Below, one piece after another: positions 13,345 through 24,967 of a DNA stretch of 64,000 nucleotides. The stretch is taken from assembly GCA_026874595.1 (NCBI GenBank), contig CM049311.1, forward strand, positions 46,627,676 through 46,691,675, written 5' to 3'. Made by a program: the position numbers and the translations under genes. Each line of letters begins with the position of its first letter. Within the stretch, counting starts at the first letter, position 1. The DNA comes from Sipunculus nudus. Lineage: Eukaryota > Annelida > Sipuncula > Golfingiida > Sipunculidae. Under the pieces are notes generated by a model. The model was not told the DNA's origin. It searched no databases and saw only the letters and a program-made list of their open reading frames with translations.

Positions 13345-14695
13345 CATCAACATTTTTAGTCCTGTGCTCGAGGTTAGTCTGAAAACTAGATATTTCTTGG
13401 CACTGCAGGTGCCATAGTATCCTCAGACAATTAACCCCCCCCCCCCAGCCTCGAAGAATAGGATCCCATCTTGAATTAAGATGCAGAGATTTACAATTGG
13501 CAAGCCAATTCTTTTCATATTTGACCTAGCCATTGATAAGATGCATCAGACTTGTGGGTTTGATGACTGTACCTCAAATTCTTACAAAGTTATTCCATTT
13601 AAACATCATTTTAGCAAGAAAACAACATAAGGTGGCGCCACCTGTCTTCTGCAGAAAACAATGCTATCAAAGATCTTATGTCAATTTGATTTTTGGACCA
13701 ATCCATGCATCCCTCACTGAGATATTAAAGTTAACATCATTTCAGCATTATCGCCTCTGTGACCTTGAACAATGCATCAATGTCATCCATATTCTAACTT
13801 AGCCTAGCCCTTGATAAGATGCATCTAAACTGTAGGTTTGGTGACTGTACCACAAATTCTTTTTGAGTTACTGCCCTTTTATCATTTTAATATAATCACT
13901 CCTGTGACCTTGAAAAAATGCATCAAGGTCATCCATGTTCGAACTTGACCTAGCCCTGGATACATCAAACCTGTGGGTTTGGTGACTGTACCTCAAACTC
14001 AAAAAGTTATTGCGTTAACATCATTTGAACAAGAAAACGACACAAGGTGGCGCCACCTGTCTTCTGCAAAAGACAAAGCTATCCAAGATCTTTGGTCAAT
14101 TTGATTTTTGGATCATTCCATGTATCCCTTACTGAGATAATAAAGATTTAGTGTGAATTTCACCAAATATGGGAATATTCAAGGTCAAGGCCACTCTCAT
14201 AGGAAAGGTCATGACCCCAACTTAAATAAACATTATACCATAACCTATATCTATGTATATGCATAATATAAAAGAAATCTGTCCATTAGTTTTTTACTTA
14301 TAATGCTCACAGTGCTGTCAAGTGGCAATTTTTGGGGTATTAAAAGGCACGAAAACAAGTAAAGAATAATAAGGTCGCGCCACCATTCTGGAACATGACA
14401 ACCCTATCCATGATCTTCCATCAACTTGATTTTGGGATCAATCCATGCAAGATTTTTTTTATGATTTGTGATTTTCCCCAAAATGGGAACTATTCAGGGT
14501 TAAGGATACTCTCCTAGTAAAGGTCATGACCTCATTTTAAATAGGCGTCGTCCTCTCACCCATATCTATACATATACAATTTGGTAAATATCTGTGAAAT
14601 ATTTTTTCAGTTATCGCACTAACAAGATTTATATGCGGCGGCGGCGGGACCGGTATGAAAACATAGTATCCCCCGACTTTGTCTCGAGGTACAAT
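13345..14695 (+). mobile_element. HL-C element (Helentron/HINE-like)
   Basis: The body holds about three to four diverged units beginning near AAGGTGGCGCCACCTGTCTT (13630, 14045; variant at 14372) with shared blocks such as GACCTTGA.CAATGCATCA. The 3' end has a GCGGCGGCGGCGGG tract, then ATAGTATCCCCCGACTTTG and TCTCGAGGTAC, placed like the HL-B 3' hairpin. A CTCGAGG motif also occurs at 13368 near the 5' side. C12 at 13435-13446 lies inside. The limits are approximate. Related degraded sequence appears near 57360-57720. Confidence 0.5.
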
Positions 14696-15851
14696 AATTC
14701 TATTCATTTAATTCCCCTAACTCTAAAATATCCTTGCAAATGATATGAATACTATTTTTTTATATACTGAATTAATTAAGGGAAAGTGAAAAAAAAAACA
14801 TTTTGGACCACAGAAATACCCTAAACAGTGATGGCACCACCTGCAGGATGTAATCACATGTCAGTCATGTGCTGAGTATGTTTGTAAAATTGGATGAAGA
14901 AAGAAGCAGGGGTTTTAGAGATATTTGGTTATGGAATGGCACCGGATGAAAGAACAGAGGCTAAGACAGACGGATAGACAGACGCGGACCGTTATAGTGG
15001 TCCTCTGTCCTTATGACAGGAGACTAATTAGAAATGTTCTTAACAGGAAATACCAAAGGTTCATTGTAATGTACAGAGAATAAGCCAGAAATGGCAAACT
15101 TTACAGAAGACAAGTGAATAGCTGGCTTTAAGCAGTAACCTTTCCTCAGTGAAACAACCCAGACTTATAAATATGCTGATTAAAAATGAATTTTGTGTAA
15201 AACGTACATCACAAAAGTTAGGTGTTTAAAACAACAGGAAGCATTTTGACAGAATGCAGTGCATATGTTGTACATATGCAGTACATAAATATCAACTGTT
15301 CATTTGACTTATTTAATAAAGGGGCCCATGGGTTACAGCACTCAGCTGAATTTGTCTATGACAAATTTATATACAGAATATTTTACAAATTTTTATATTG
15401 TTGCATTTTAAAATCATAATACTGCAGCAATCTGGTAATATCATTAATCAGTTTGTCTTGCATGTATAGTCTTCTTTCTCTTAGTTCCAAAAACATGTGA
15501 TTTTGCCAGGGAACCTTCAATGATTAAATATATACGTGGTGAGGCGAGTGAATAATGAATACATGTTTGTATAAGATCTAAATTATAATATCCATTTTTC
15601 AAATTTTTTTAAAATGAATAATAAATTTGTAATATAAATAACAGAAAATACAAGATGATTAAAAGTGATCAAATATTTAATTAAAGATGGACAGAGCAAT
15701 GGAAAGAGCTGATTACTGAGATCCCATTCTGCTGTTTCAGGAGGGAAAATAATCAATACATGATTGCATTAGATCCTATTTTTTATAATATATCTGAAAT
15801 ATAAGAACATTAATAGTTTCACCATTGTTTATCCCTCTTTCCTGTTTACAT
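14696..15851. other. Unassigned sequence with another HL-like 3' end and a degenerate HL-A 5' motif
   Basis: GATGGCACCACCTGCAGG at about 14828 and a CAGACGGATAGACAGACG tract at 14965-14985 are followed by GGACC...GGTCC and CTGTCCTTATGACAG hairpins ending near 15025. This is the same grammar as the HL families. At 15318-15350, GGGGCCCATGGGTTACAGCA then CTCAGCTGA resembles an HL-A 5' end. No gene is seen. Confidence 0.35.
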
Positions 15852-15988
15852 TTATTTTAGATTTAAGACCAGTTCTGACACTTCTTTCTTAAAATCACAG
15901 GCAATTTCTTGCGCAGTGTCTGTTGTATCTTCACCAAAGTTTCCGAAGTTTGTACAGAGAGGGATAAGGTTATAGGGAATCATTACAT
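15852..15988 (-). CDS. Candidate terminal coding exon, unknown protein (partial)
   Basis: On the minus strand a good 3' splice site (TTTATTTTCAG) at 15989-15990 is followed by 137 nt ending in TAA (15854-15852). Reading with an incoming phase of 1 nt gives about 44 residues including IPYNLIPLCTNFGNFGED and ending KKEVSELVLNLK. The composition is acidic and mixed, unlike the poly-Phe/Ile peptides of random AT-rich frames. I do not recognise the family. Upstream exons should lie at higher coordinates but none could be joined convincingly. No AATAAA was seen just downstream. It could be a real last exon, a pseudogene piece or chance. Confidence 0.3.
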
Positions 15989-16348
15989 CTGAAAATAAAT
16001 ATAAAATATGCTGACCTCAGATATCCTGGCCACATAAGGGAGTCCTGGGTGCCACTTTGGAGTGCTCCTTAATGAGCCTGTAAACTGTAAGAGTTAATAA
16101 TTTGACTCAAATAATGTCAAGTTATGTATAATTCCAATTTAAGCTAACTGTCATTTAAATAAAAGACAAATATGAATAAGGTTCCAGCAGTGCCCTTAAA
16201 AACAAAACAGTTTAAGGTTTTATCATGAAGGGCACTGCTGTATGACAAACTTATGTATATCAGAGAAAATGATTCACTGTCGGAAACACTAACTGATGCC
16301 TGATTGGGGACAAACTCTCCCCCCCCCCCCTTTTAAAAGCACAACATA

Positions 16349-16976
16349 CCGTAAAATCTGTGAAATTTCATACAGAAAAAAATAATTAAATTTGTGGAAG
16401 TCCGAAATTTAACAGTCGATTTCAGCAGTTTTAAAATTATGGTCTTGACAAGTGAAGATGCCTCATTGGCAGTGGGTGATAATAGGAGCCTCAAGTATTC
16501 ACTCGCCGATTTTGCATTCATCTGTGTGAACCATGAAGTTTCATGAATAAAAACATTATTTTCTATACTTGTGTTGTTTATTTTATATTAAATCAGTTTG
16601 GAAAAGGAATCTGAAAAGTATATCTGAAGGATTTAATCCTGTCATGAAGCTCGACACCCGTACATGCTTGCTTGACATCCGGGGCTTTGATTATCCAATA
16701 TCAAATATCCAACCTCCGTTAAACTTCATGAACGTCTGCCAGCGCTTTGATGTACCGTTTGATCTCGTGTGACTTTTTTGTTGGGCGATACAGAGCCCGG
16801 GTACTCAAAACTGAGTCCTTCTGATGTGACATTCAAGATATTTATTTTAAATGTTTTAATGGAAATAAGCATTAATTTTCAAACTGATTAACATTGGCAA
16901 TACATATATACACCGGTTACTGAAGAAAGACCGTGAAAGAAATTCATCGAGGTACGAAATTTTACAGATTTTACGG
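16349..16976. mobile_element. TA-flanked MITE (Tc1/mariner-like ends), 628 bp
   Basis: The left end CCGTAAAATCTGTGAAATTTC and the right end (reverse complement) CCGTAAAATCTGTAAAATTTC differ at one base. They are flanked by TA at 16347-16348 and 16977-16978. There is no transposase inside. The TA duplication and short AT-rich interior fit a Tc1/mariner-type MITE. The open frames over it are incidental. Confidence 0.65.
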
Positions 16977-16978
16977 TA

Positions 16979-17772
16979 AAGAACAGTTGATAACATATGC
17001 AAGCATAGACAGTCAAGAGACGCCATGGGATGTGTCTCAACACAGGATATTTGGTCATCTTGGGAGAAGTATTGGGAAGTGGATGGAAATTTGAAATTCA
17101 GGTTTAACTGGTTCAAAGGTCCCCTAGTTTTATCAGTAGCATACAGACTTCTGTGACCTCTAGCTGCTCACAGACATAATCATGTTATTGATATGTTGGT
17201 GTAACACTTTTTATGTTTAGGTCTCACAGAGGGACAATGTTCAAGTGTTAATACACATGGTACAAGCTGGGTATTGCATATTGGTATACCAGTACTCCTA
17301 CAAATGACAGGGCAATGAGACCCTTCACATGCAGATAACATCTACATCCTCCTCTGTCACAGTATATATACCATAAAAAGGCGCATATAAGTCAAGAAAT
17401 TTATCTGAAAATATTTCCTCAGAAGTTGGGGGGGTCGTCTTATTTGAGGGTCCAGCCAAATTTACCCAAAATATAGTGAGCCAACCGGGAAAGGGCCGAC
17501 CAGGTCTCCAAAGAAAAAATTGCCATCTTGTCTATAGGCTAGTTTAAAATCTGTCTAAGTGAAAAAACAATTGCAATCTCACCTAGTCAAATTTAATATC
17601 CGTCTGCATTTCAATCTTGTCTGTGACATATATAAATATCCTGATTAATAAGTCCATTGAAAGAAAACAACACTGGTATTCAGTAAGAAATTAGTAAATC
17701 ATTCAGCCCTTATGTCACTATAAGGCAGTTGGAAAATGAAAGAAAAAGTGAAAGGGTCAGCTGTCTTTTGAA
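16979..17772. other. Unassigned sequence
   Basis: At 17375-17450 an AAAAGGCGCATATAAGTC ... GGGGGGGTCGTCTTATTTG stretch resembles one end of a widespread DNA-transposon type, but I could not find the partner end. A short diverged duplication lies at 17505-17625. No gene seen. Confidence 0.3.
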
Positions 17773-18728
17773 GTGGTGTGTCCCCTGTAACTGTGCTCAT
17801 GCAGTCATTTTCAGAAGCATACTGATCAGTCTGAATAAGCTGTGGTGTTTCCCCTGTAACTGTGCTCATGCAGTCATTTTCAGAAGCATACTGATCACTC
17901 TGAATAAGCTGTGGTGTTCCCCTGTAACTGTGCTCATGCAGTCATTTTTACAAGCATACTGATCAGTCTGAATAAGCTGTGGTGTTTCCCCTGTAACTGT
18001 GCTCAGTCATTTTCAGAAGCATACTGATCAGTCTGAATAAGCTGTGGAGTTTCCCCTGTTACTGTGCTCAGTCATTTTTAGAAGCATACTGATCAGTCTG
18101 AATAAGCTGTGGTGTTCCCCCTTTACTAGCTGTGCTCAGTCATTTTAGAAGCATACTGATCAGTCTGAATAAGCTGTGGTGTTTCCCCTGTTACTGTGCT
18201 CAGCCATTTTTAGAAGCATACTGATCAGTCTGAATAAGCTGTGGTGTTCCCCTGTAACTGTGCTCTGTCATTTTTTAGAAGCATACTGATCAGTCTGAAT
18301 AAGCTGTGGTGTTTCCCCTGTTACTGTGCTCAGCCATTTTTAGAAGCCTACTGATCAGTCTGAATAAGTTGTGGTGTTCCCCTGTAACTGTGCTCAGTCA
18401 TTTTTAGAAGCATACTGATCAGTCTGAATAAGCTGTGGTGTTCCCCTGTTACTGTGCTCAGTCATTTTTAGAAGCCTACTGATCAGTCTGAATAAGTTGT
18501 GGTGTTCCCCTGTAACTGTGCTCTGTCATTTTTTAGAAGCATACTGATCAGTCTGAATAAGCTGTGGTGTTTCCCCTGTTACTGTGCTCAGCCATTTTTA
18601 GAAGCCTACTGATCAGTCTGAATAAGTTGTGGTGTTCCCCTGTAACTGTGCTCAGTCATTTTTAGAAGCATACTGATCAGTCTGAATAAGTTGTGGTGTT
18701 CCCCTGTTACTGTGCTCAGTCATTTTTT
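17773..18728 (+). repeat. Satellite of about 65-bp units (14 full plus 1 partial) with a 258-bp higher-order repeat
   Basis: Each unit runs GTGGTGTTCCCCTGTAACTG ... AGAAGCATACTGATCAGTCT ... GAATAAGCT and contains the palindrome ACTGATCAGT. The first three units have an extra ATGCA. Units starting at 18241 and 18499 are identical (the CTCTGTCATTTTTT variant), and the following units repeat in the same order (GCCATTTTTAGAAGCCTAC, then GTCAT variants). The last part of the array is therefore a four-unit, 258-bp higher-order repeat, the second copy cut short at 18728. Confidence 0.9.
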
Positions 18729-20087
18729 GCTTGTCACATGTTACCACAAACTGTAACTAATTACATGATTAAGTTATTAAAATTTAGGAATTATTCATAA
18801 TCTTTCATCTTCATTAAAGTATGGAGGCACTTTCCCATGTGATGCAACTTGGGCCTTTAAAATATAATACATATATTCAAGTAAAAAATGACAGGTTGAT
18901 TGTTCTTTTCTCGATAGGGACTGCTGAATGTGTCACACTATTACCATACATTATTAAATGAAAACAGTAACTACGCAAATAATTACTAAGTCCTTTCTAA
19001 ATACTTTGACAAGCTTTTACTGAAAATTATTAGGGTGGCCATCCAGTACCAAAAGATTGGCCATTCTGTCTTCAAAACAAGGGACCCATGTGTTTGTAAA
19101 ATTTCAGCAAATTATTTATTTCTTTAGTGATTTTTTATTTTGTAGCATTTGAAAAGCTCAGAGGAAATGATCCTGCTATTTGGTGATAATCAAGTACCAG
19201 ATATGTGACTGCCAAACTAGTACTCTGAAATGACTGCCATGGAAAAAAGTATAGTTTTTGAGATAGTGTTACATAAGAAATATTTATAGATTGAAAGATG
19301 AGTGGACAGAAAGGACTGATAATGCTATTTCACTTACTGCTGAGGGAAGGGAATTATGATTTTAAGTTTATATTAAACCCTATTTTTCAGTAAATCTATG
19401 TTTGACAGGAGAATAATGATTTATTTAATGAATAAATTTTATCATATTTATTTTTTTCAATTTTACAGATTTTATAAATGTGCGATACAAAAAAAATCTG
19501 CAAATATAAGTTAATTCAGAATTATAAGTTTCTTCATTATTTATCTTAGTTGGTCATGTCAAATTATTCATAGGCCTACACATCATCAGTTTTCAAATCA
19601 TAAAATTCCCTTTTCAAATCAGGTATACACACTGTTGGTTGGATGAAGGATAAGCAACATCATTATGCTAAATATGATTTCAACTTTAATTTAATACTGA
19701 ATTTCACAAATCCTAAAATAGAAGGAAAACAGTTTTAAACTTTCTTGAAGCAGGGGGAATTCCTCACAACATGAATATCCACACTTATATAGACGTATAC
19801 ATAACTTTGTGGACACATAATTAAATGGGCACTTATCGTAACCCTTTGTAATACAAAATAAATTCCATAATGTAGCAAAAGTCTACAAAAATTGATTAAA
19901 CAGAGAAAATTATAAGAATTATAGATCTTGTTTATGCATCCTCTCTGTATGGAGGGGGCAGATGGGAAGCCTACCTCAACAGAGAAAAGGGAGCTAGCTG
20001 CCATGAGTGAAGCAAGATACATAAGAGCTTGGCTAGGTGAGGGCTCCAGCATTCAGTCCACATCTTTGTATTGGGTTGGCTTGATAT
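18729..20087. other. Unassigned AT-rich sequence
   Basis: No supported gene. A possible minus-strand donor (GAG|GTAGGC at 19974) ends a short open segment at 19975-20063, considered under rejected items. Confidence 0.35.
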
Positions 20088-22001
20088 AACAAGTGACCCA
20101 TGGGTCATGACGCTCAGCTGACTTGGAAGAGATTCGCAAAAGGAAATTTTATCATCAGAATGGTAGTATATACCCATTCAACTGAAGCATCAAACAGATT
20201 AACCAACAGGCCAAGATTTAGTCTGTATTTATATATCTCAAAAATAGAGAAAAAATGTGTAAACTTTTAAAACTAGAATACGGGTAACCGACAAGTGACT
20301 ACATGTATCCGCCAAAATCAGAGGTGAACGGGTGAAGTGAGGCATTGATTGAGTGGCAAGGGGAAATAGAGTGAGGTATGTTGCATATTAGCATGGATGT
20401 CTGCAGCCTAAATGTGTATGTAGGTTGTGCCACCTACCACAAATCCAGAAAGTTGTATACACCTGCAATATTTTAGGCAGAAAAGTCAAACCACTACATG
20501 TATATAAGCAATTTTTGCCCATGGCAGACAAACAGACAAACATTGTGCAAAAATCTTTGCAGGTGACCCCTCCAGTTTTGTGTATGATAAAGACCTATGT
20601 GAGATCTAAACACATGCACAATTTTGGCCCAATCGGTCAAATGGTTCCTGAGATATGAGCTTGGATGTGTGCAGCGTTAACAAGAATGTAGGTGGCACCA
20701 CCTGTCATAAAATCAAGAAAGCTGTCCACGATGTATAAACCTGCAAAATTTTAGGCAGTTATGTCAAACCACTACAGAGAAATGAGTGATTTTAGGCCAC
20801 GGCAGAATAACAGACAGATGCTGTGCAAAAATGGTTGCAGGTGGCGCCACCAGTTTTGCGTATGATAAAGAGCTATGTGAGATCTATACACATGCAAAAT
20901 TTTGGCCCAATCGGTCAAACGGTTACCGAGATATGAGTTTGGATGTCATCTGCGTGAATGTGAATGTAGGTGGCGCCCCCTGTCATAAAATCAAGAAAGC
21001 TATCCAGGATGTATATGCCTGACGAATTTCAGGTGAATTAGTCAATTCACTGCAGAGATATGAGTGATTTTAACCCAAGGCAGATGAACAGATGGACACT
21101 GTGCAAACGTGGTTACAGGTGGCGCCACCATTTTTTGTGTATGTTATAAAGCAATCCAAGGGCTACATTTGTATCAATTTTATTTCCTGATCAGTCAAAC
21201 GGTTCCCGAGATATGAGGGTTTATTAGTGTAAACAGGCCCACAAATGGACACTGGATAGAGAGGAAAGGTCAGAGGTCAACGCAAATTGGTTAGGCACCA
21301 GTTCAAATTTAACCCGACAACTGGTGTAAGTTTCAGAAAAATCAGTCCATTAGTTTCCGAGGAGCTCTATGGAAACGGACGCCGCGGAGGCGGAGGAACT
21401 CGGTCAAAAACATAGTATCCACAAAACTTCGTTTTGTCTGTACAAAAATACAGGTGGCTCCACCAGTCTGCAGAAACTAATAAAAACACTTAATGGTCAA
21501 TATCCATGCAAAGAATCATGGTGATCTCTGCATTAGTTGTTCAGATACTTCAGCTTTTGTATCAAATTTTCCATTATTCTGGGGGGGGGGGGGGGTTTTG
21601 GAGCCATACAGCTTAAAGAATATGGGTAACAGAGACCTAATTTCAGGTTTCCATGGAGACCTTTCATGGGTCTCCCTGTGTGTCAAGAATGAAGATTCTT
21701 GGTCCAGTTTTTATGATTTGTGCCCTGTTAACAGATGTTCATATCTTTAAAGGTCTCAAAAATAGAGAAAAATTTCGTAAAAAAACCCGAACAAATACAG
21801 GTGGTGCCACCAGTCTGCAGAAACTTATGAAACACTCCATGATCAATATAATCCATGCAAACAATTATGGTTATCTCTGCATTAGAATCCCAAGTTACAA
21901 GGTTCTAGGTCCAGCCTGGTTAACGGACAGACAGACGGACAGACGGACAGATAGACGGACGACGGACAAAGAGTGATCGCTTTCAGTCAGCTGAGCTAAA
22001 A
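20088..22001 (+). mobile_element. Composite HL-A element carrying a nested HL-B
   Basis: The 5' end AACAAGTGACCCATGGGTCA then GACGCTCAGCTGACTTGG is at 20088. The sequence matches the copy at 1554 until about 20270, where HL-B interrupts it (20271-21443). HL-A resumes with ATACAGGTGGCTCCACCAGT and continues through about one and a half units. It contains a G15 run (21581-21595) where other copies have six G. It ends with a GACAGACGGACAG tract and TTTCAGTCAGCTGAGCTAAA. The first hairpin arm is partly lost (GATCGCTTTCAGTCAG), so this end is slightly deleted. Confidence 0.75.
20271..21443 (+). mobile_element. HL-B element nested in HL-A
   Basis: It starts at AACTAGAATACGGGTAACCG with ATGTATCCGCC at 20304 and ends at the hairpin GTATCCACAAAAC-TTC-GTTTTGTCTGTAC (21415-21443). 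Internal half-units of about 140 bp alternate between GGTGGCGCCACCTGTCATAA and GGTGGCGCCACCAGTTTTGC types (near 20692, 20835, 20970, 21117). A G+C-rich GCCGCGGAGGCGGAGG block precedes the hairpin. No protein is encoded. Confidence 0.7.
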
Positions 22002-23364
22002 AAAACTTGACATGGCGTTTGATAACTTTTAGAAAATCTATACTCTTTGATCGATTCCTTTCAAATTTCTTATTCTTAATGGGTAAACCCTTTTGTGTAT
22101 GCGCTGTTAAAATTAAATCAGCAGTGCTCACAAGGAACAAGGGACCTATGGGTCACGACGCTCAGCTGTTATATATGATAAAAAAATATTATTTAGAAAT
22201 GAGGCACATGCTGGTTTTGTGTGGTAATAAATATAAGCTGTATTATGAGTTGTTGTTGTTTAGCTTATGTATGATTTTGATAGTACCTTTGGAGACAGGG
22301 AAGAGGATTGATTTCATTTATTTTATAAACAATTGGAGTACTATTGTCACACAGATTTTGACTTGGCCATATAACTTATAAGCAGAACATATAATATAAG
22401 AGTTGAACTATTTATTAAAAAAAATTACAAATATTGTCCCAAATATAATTTTTATTAAAAATAATAAGAGAATCATATGATTTTTTAAAATGAAATATAA
22501 CTGATATGATTATTAAAATAATATTTAAGAATATATTCATGAATGCATTCATGAATACATTTTGAAAGTATTTGCACGAGTATTCATATACTTTCATTTT
22601 TACCTGAATTCCCATTCTTTATGCAAGAAATTTTATAATGGAGTACATAATCATATTCATATTTAAATACAATTACAAAGTATTTGCACCATGTCTGGTA
22701 TTTATTCTATTTTCACCAAACAATGATGTTGAGAATCCAGAATATACAAAATTCACACATTTAAATAATGATCATAAGTACCTGGTTTTATGGCTTTTAT
22801 TTATATTAAAAAATAACTGTAAAAATTCATTTTGGACTAATTTCACATCAATGTACACACTAGACACTGTAGGAATCTAGATTAATATTATCAACTGCAT
22901 CTTTGTCTATCATTAATTTCCTTCATATGATCCCTAATGATTAGTAATGAATAATATGATTTACTTCTTTATCTTTAAAATTGAACTGAAAAATGCCATA
23001 GGTGACTGCATGGTGTTATTTTGAATATGTGACATTCTACCCATCGATACAAGATTCTTATATCATCAGTAACTGCAAGTTAATTTCCTGTTATTATAAA
23101 CTAACAAATTCCTTTTCTATTTTTCTTTAATTTGTTATTAAAAACCAATAAAAATTTATTAATTTGTTGTTTATTGTTATGTCGTTGGTTAAAACTACTA
23201 GATGAGTTGGGTTGGACACCTGGATCAACTGTGGCTGGCCATAAGCTGCCTGGATTCCTGTATGCCTCGCCTCAAGCGTGCATAATTTGATGAAAGGTCA
23301 ACAAGGTCAACATACAGGTGACTCAAGAGGGGCTGGAGAGAGCCAAAGTCTGACAGGGTCTCAT
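22002..23364. other. AT-rich interval with an HL-A 5' end and a 24-bp palindrome
   Basis: 22007-22138 matches the start of the alternative HL-A unit seen at 24045. GAACAAGGGACCTATGGGTC then ACGACGCTCAGCTG at 22135-22168 is an HL-A 5' end. The rest is very AT-rich without a supported gene. A perfect 24-bp palindrome built on TATTCATGAATG lies at 22534-22557. Confidence 0.45.
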
Positions 23365-24780
23365 AAAAAACATTAATAAAAGCTACAATTTTTGGCCAAT
23401 TTCTTTCAGCTTTCTAAACTAAAAAGCTGAAATCCTTATGTGTGCATGATACAAAAATTATATCAACAGTGCTCACGGGAAACAAATGTGCCATGGTCAC
23501 AGTTGGGCAAAATTTAAGGTACTAATTTTATATTTATACTAATAACTTATAAAATTTGAAAAATTCAGAACTAATTTTGGGTATTCAATTGAATCTTGAT
23601 TAAATAATGTTACATCCCTGACAAAAAAATCTCTAGCAATGCCCTTGTTAAGGGAGTAAATATATTTCTTGATTTTTTACAAAGTGCATTATGTTTGGGC
23701 CCATAACTTAAAACAATTACGCAATACTGACAACATTCTGGGATGTGCATAGAGAATGAAAAATATGTATATTGTTTATGATTAAAGTCAGATCAGTGGT
23801 TTTGATATTAGGCAGTCTTGAAGTGTAACAATGGGTTTTTAATGGAAAAATGAAGTTTTTCATTAATATCTCGAAGGTATTAAGTCCTAGTGACCAAATT
23901 CTTGGCATGGTAGGGGATTTTGGAGACATCTAACTGTATGCTGAATTTAAGGAACTTAGAGCTGAAGCTGGGGAGCTGAGCTTTTGCAAACTGCATAACA
24001 CTAGCTTGATGTAAACAATATGTTACAAGGTGCTTGAAAACTTGATTAAAATCTACAGTTTTTGATCAACTGGTTTCAAATTTTTGGTGTTAACAGTTGA
24101 AATGCTGACAAAAACATGCTGTGAAAATTAAATCCACAGTACTTACAGGAAAAAAACGTGCCATGGTCAAAGTTTGGCAAAATTTAAGGTACCAATTTTT
24201 TATTTTTGTTAATATTTTAAAAAATTTAAAAGATTTTGATCTTATTTTTGGTATACAATTTAATTTTGATAAAATAAAGTTATATTACTGGAAAAAAAGT
24301 CCATAGCTTTAACAAGTTTTGTGTTAAGTGATCAAATATCTTTCCTGATTTTTTCCAAAATGCATTATGTTTAGGTCCATAACTTTTTTAAATTATATAA
24401 TACAGACCTAATTTCTGGCATGTACATAGGAACTATATAGAGGAATATTTGTGGTAAATATGAGGAAAAACAGATGAGTGGTTTCGATATTAGGCAGTCC
24501 TGAAGTGTGAAAATAGGATTTTAATAAAAAATTGAGGTTTTTCCTTAATTTCTCAAAGGAACAAAGTCGCAAAGACCCAGTTTTCGGCTTGGTAGGAGAT
24601 CTTGGGGACATCTAACATTATGCTGAATTTTGGATTCCTAGGTCTTACGGTTTCAAAACGTGCCACATCTACGGACGGACGGACGGACGGACGGACGGAC
24701 GGACGGACGGACAGACGGACGGACGACGGACAATGGACCACGACTATAGCTCAGATGACTTATAGTCAGCTGAGCTAAAA
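23365..24780 (+). mobile_element. HL-A element, alternative approximately 680-bp units, with 3' hairpin
   Basis: Two tandem units (about 23365-24045 and 24046-24735) share blocks including TGTGCCATGGTCA, TTAAGGTAC, TGCATTATGTTTGGG and TTGGTAGG. They end in a pure ACGG microsatellite and the hairpin TATAGCTCAGATGACTTATA then GTCAGCTGAGCTAAAAA. A partial third unit (24781-24960) follows the hairpin. These units lack the GGTGGCGCCACC palindrome yet share the same 3' end, so they are a subfamily with a different internal repeat. The 5' end is probably the motif at 22140. Confidence 0.6.
24671..24731 (+). repeat. ACGG tetranucleotide microsatellite
   Basis: About ten perfect ACGG units followed by imperfect ones sit directly upstream of the HL-A 3' hairpin. 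Shorter GACGGAC-type tracts occupy the same position in other HL copies (3838, 21925, 36465, 36828, 50858, 51235). Confidence 0.9.
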
Positions 24781-24967
24781 AATGTGTTATGGTTAAAGTT
24801 GGGCAAAATTAAAGTTAATAACTTGAAAAGTTGACAAAATTCTAATCTAATTAATTTCTGGTATACAATTATATCTTGATTAAATAAGTTTTATCACTGG
24901 AAAAAGTCCCTAGCTTTAAAAGTTGTTCCAGTAGTAGAGGTTGGTCATATTTACTGAAAAAGTTGAT

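Noticed and set aside
19975-20063. Possible minus-strand first exon ending at a GAG|GTAGGC donor, encoding a hydrophobic leader in one frame
   Set aside because: Two competing frames, a stop just before one ATG, neither phase matching the exon at 15852, and its upstream side cut by an HL-A insertion.
24553-24741. RPSV repeat peptide
   Set aside because: Translation of the ACGG microsatellite before the HL-A hairpin.
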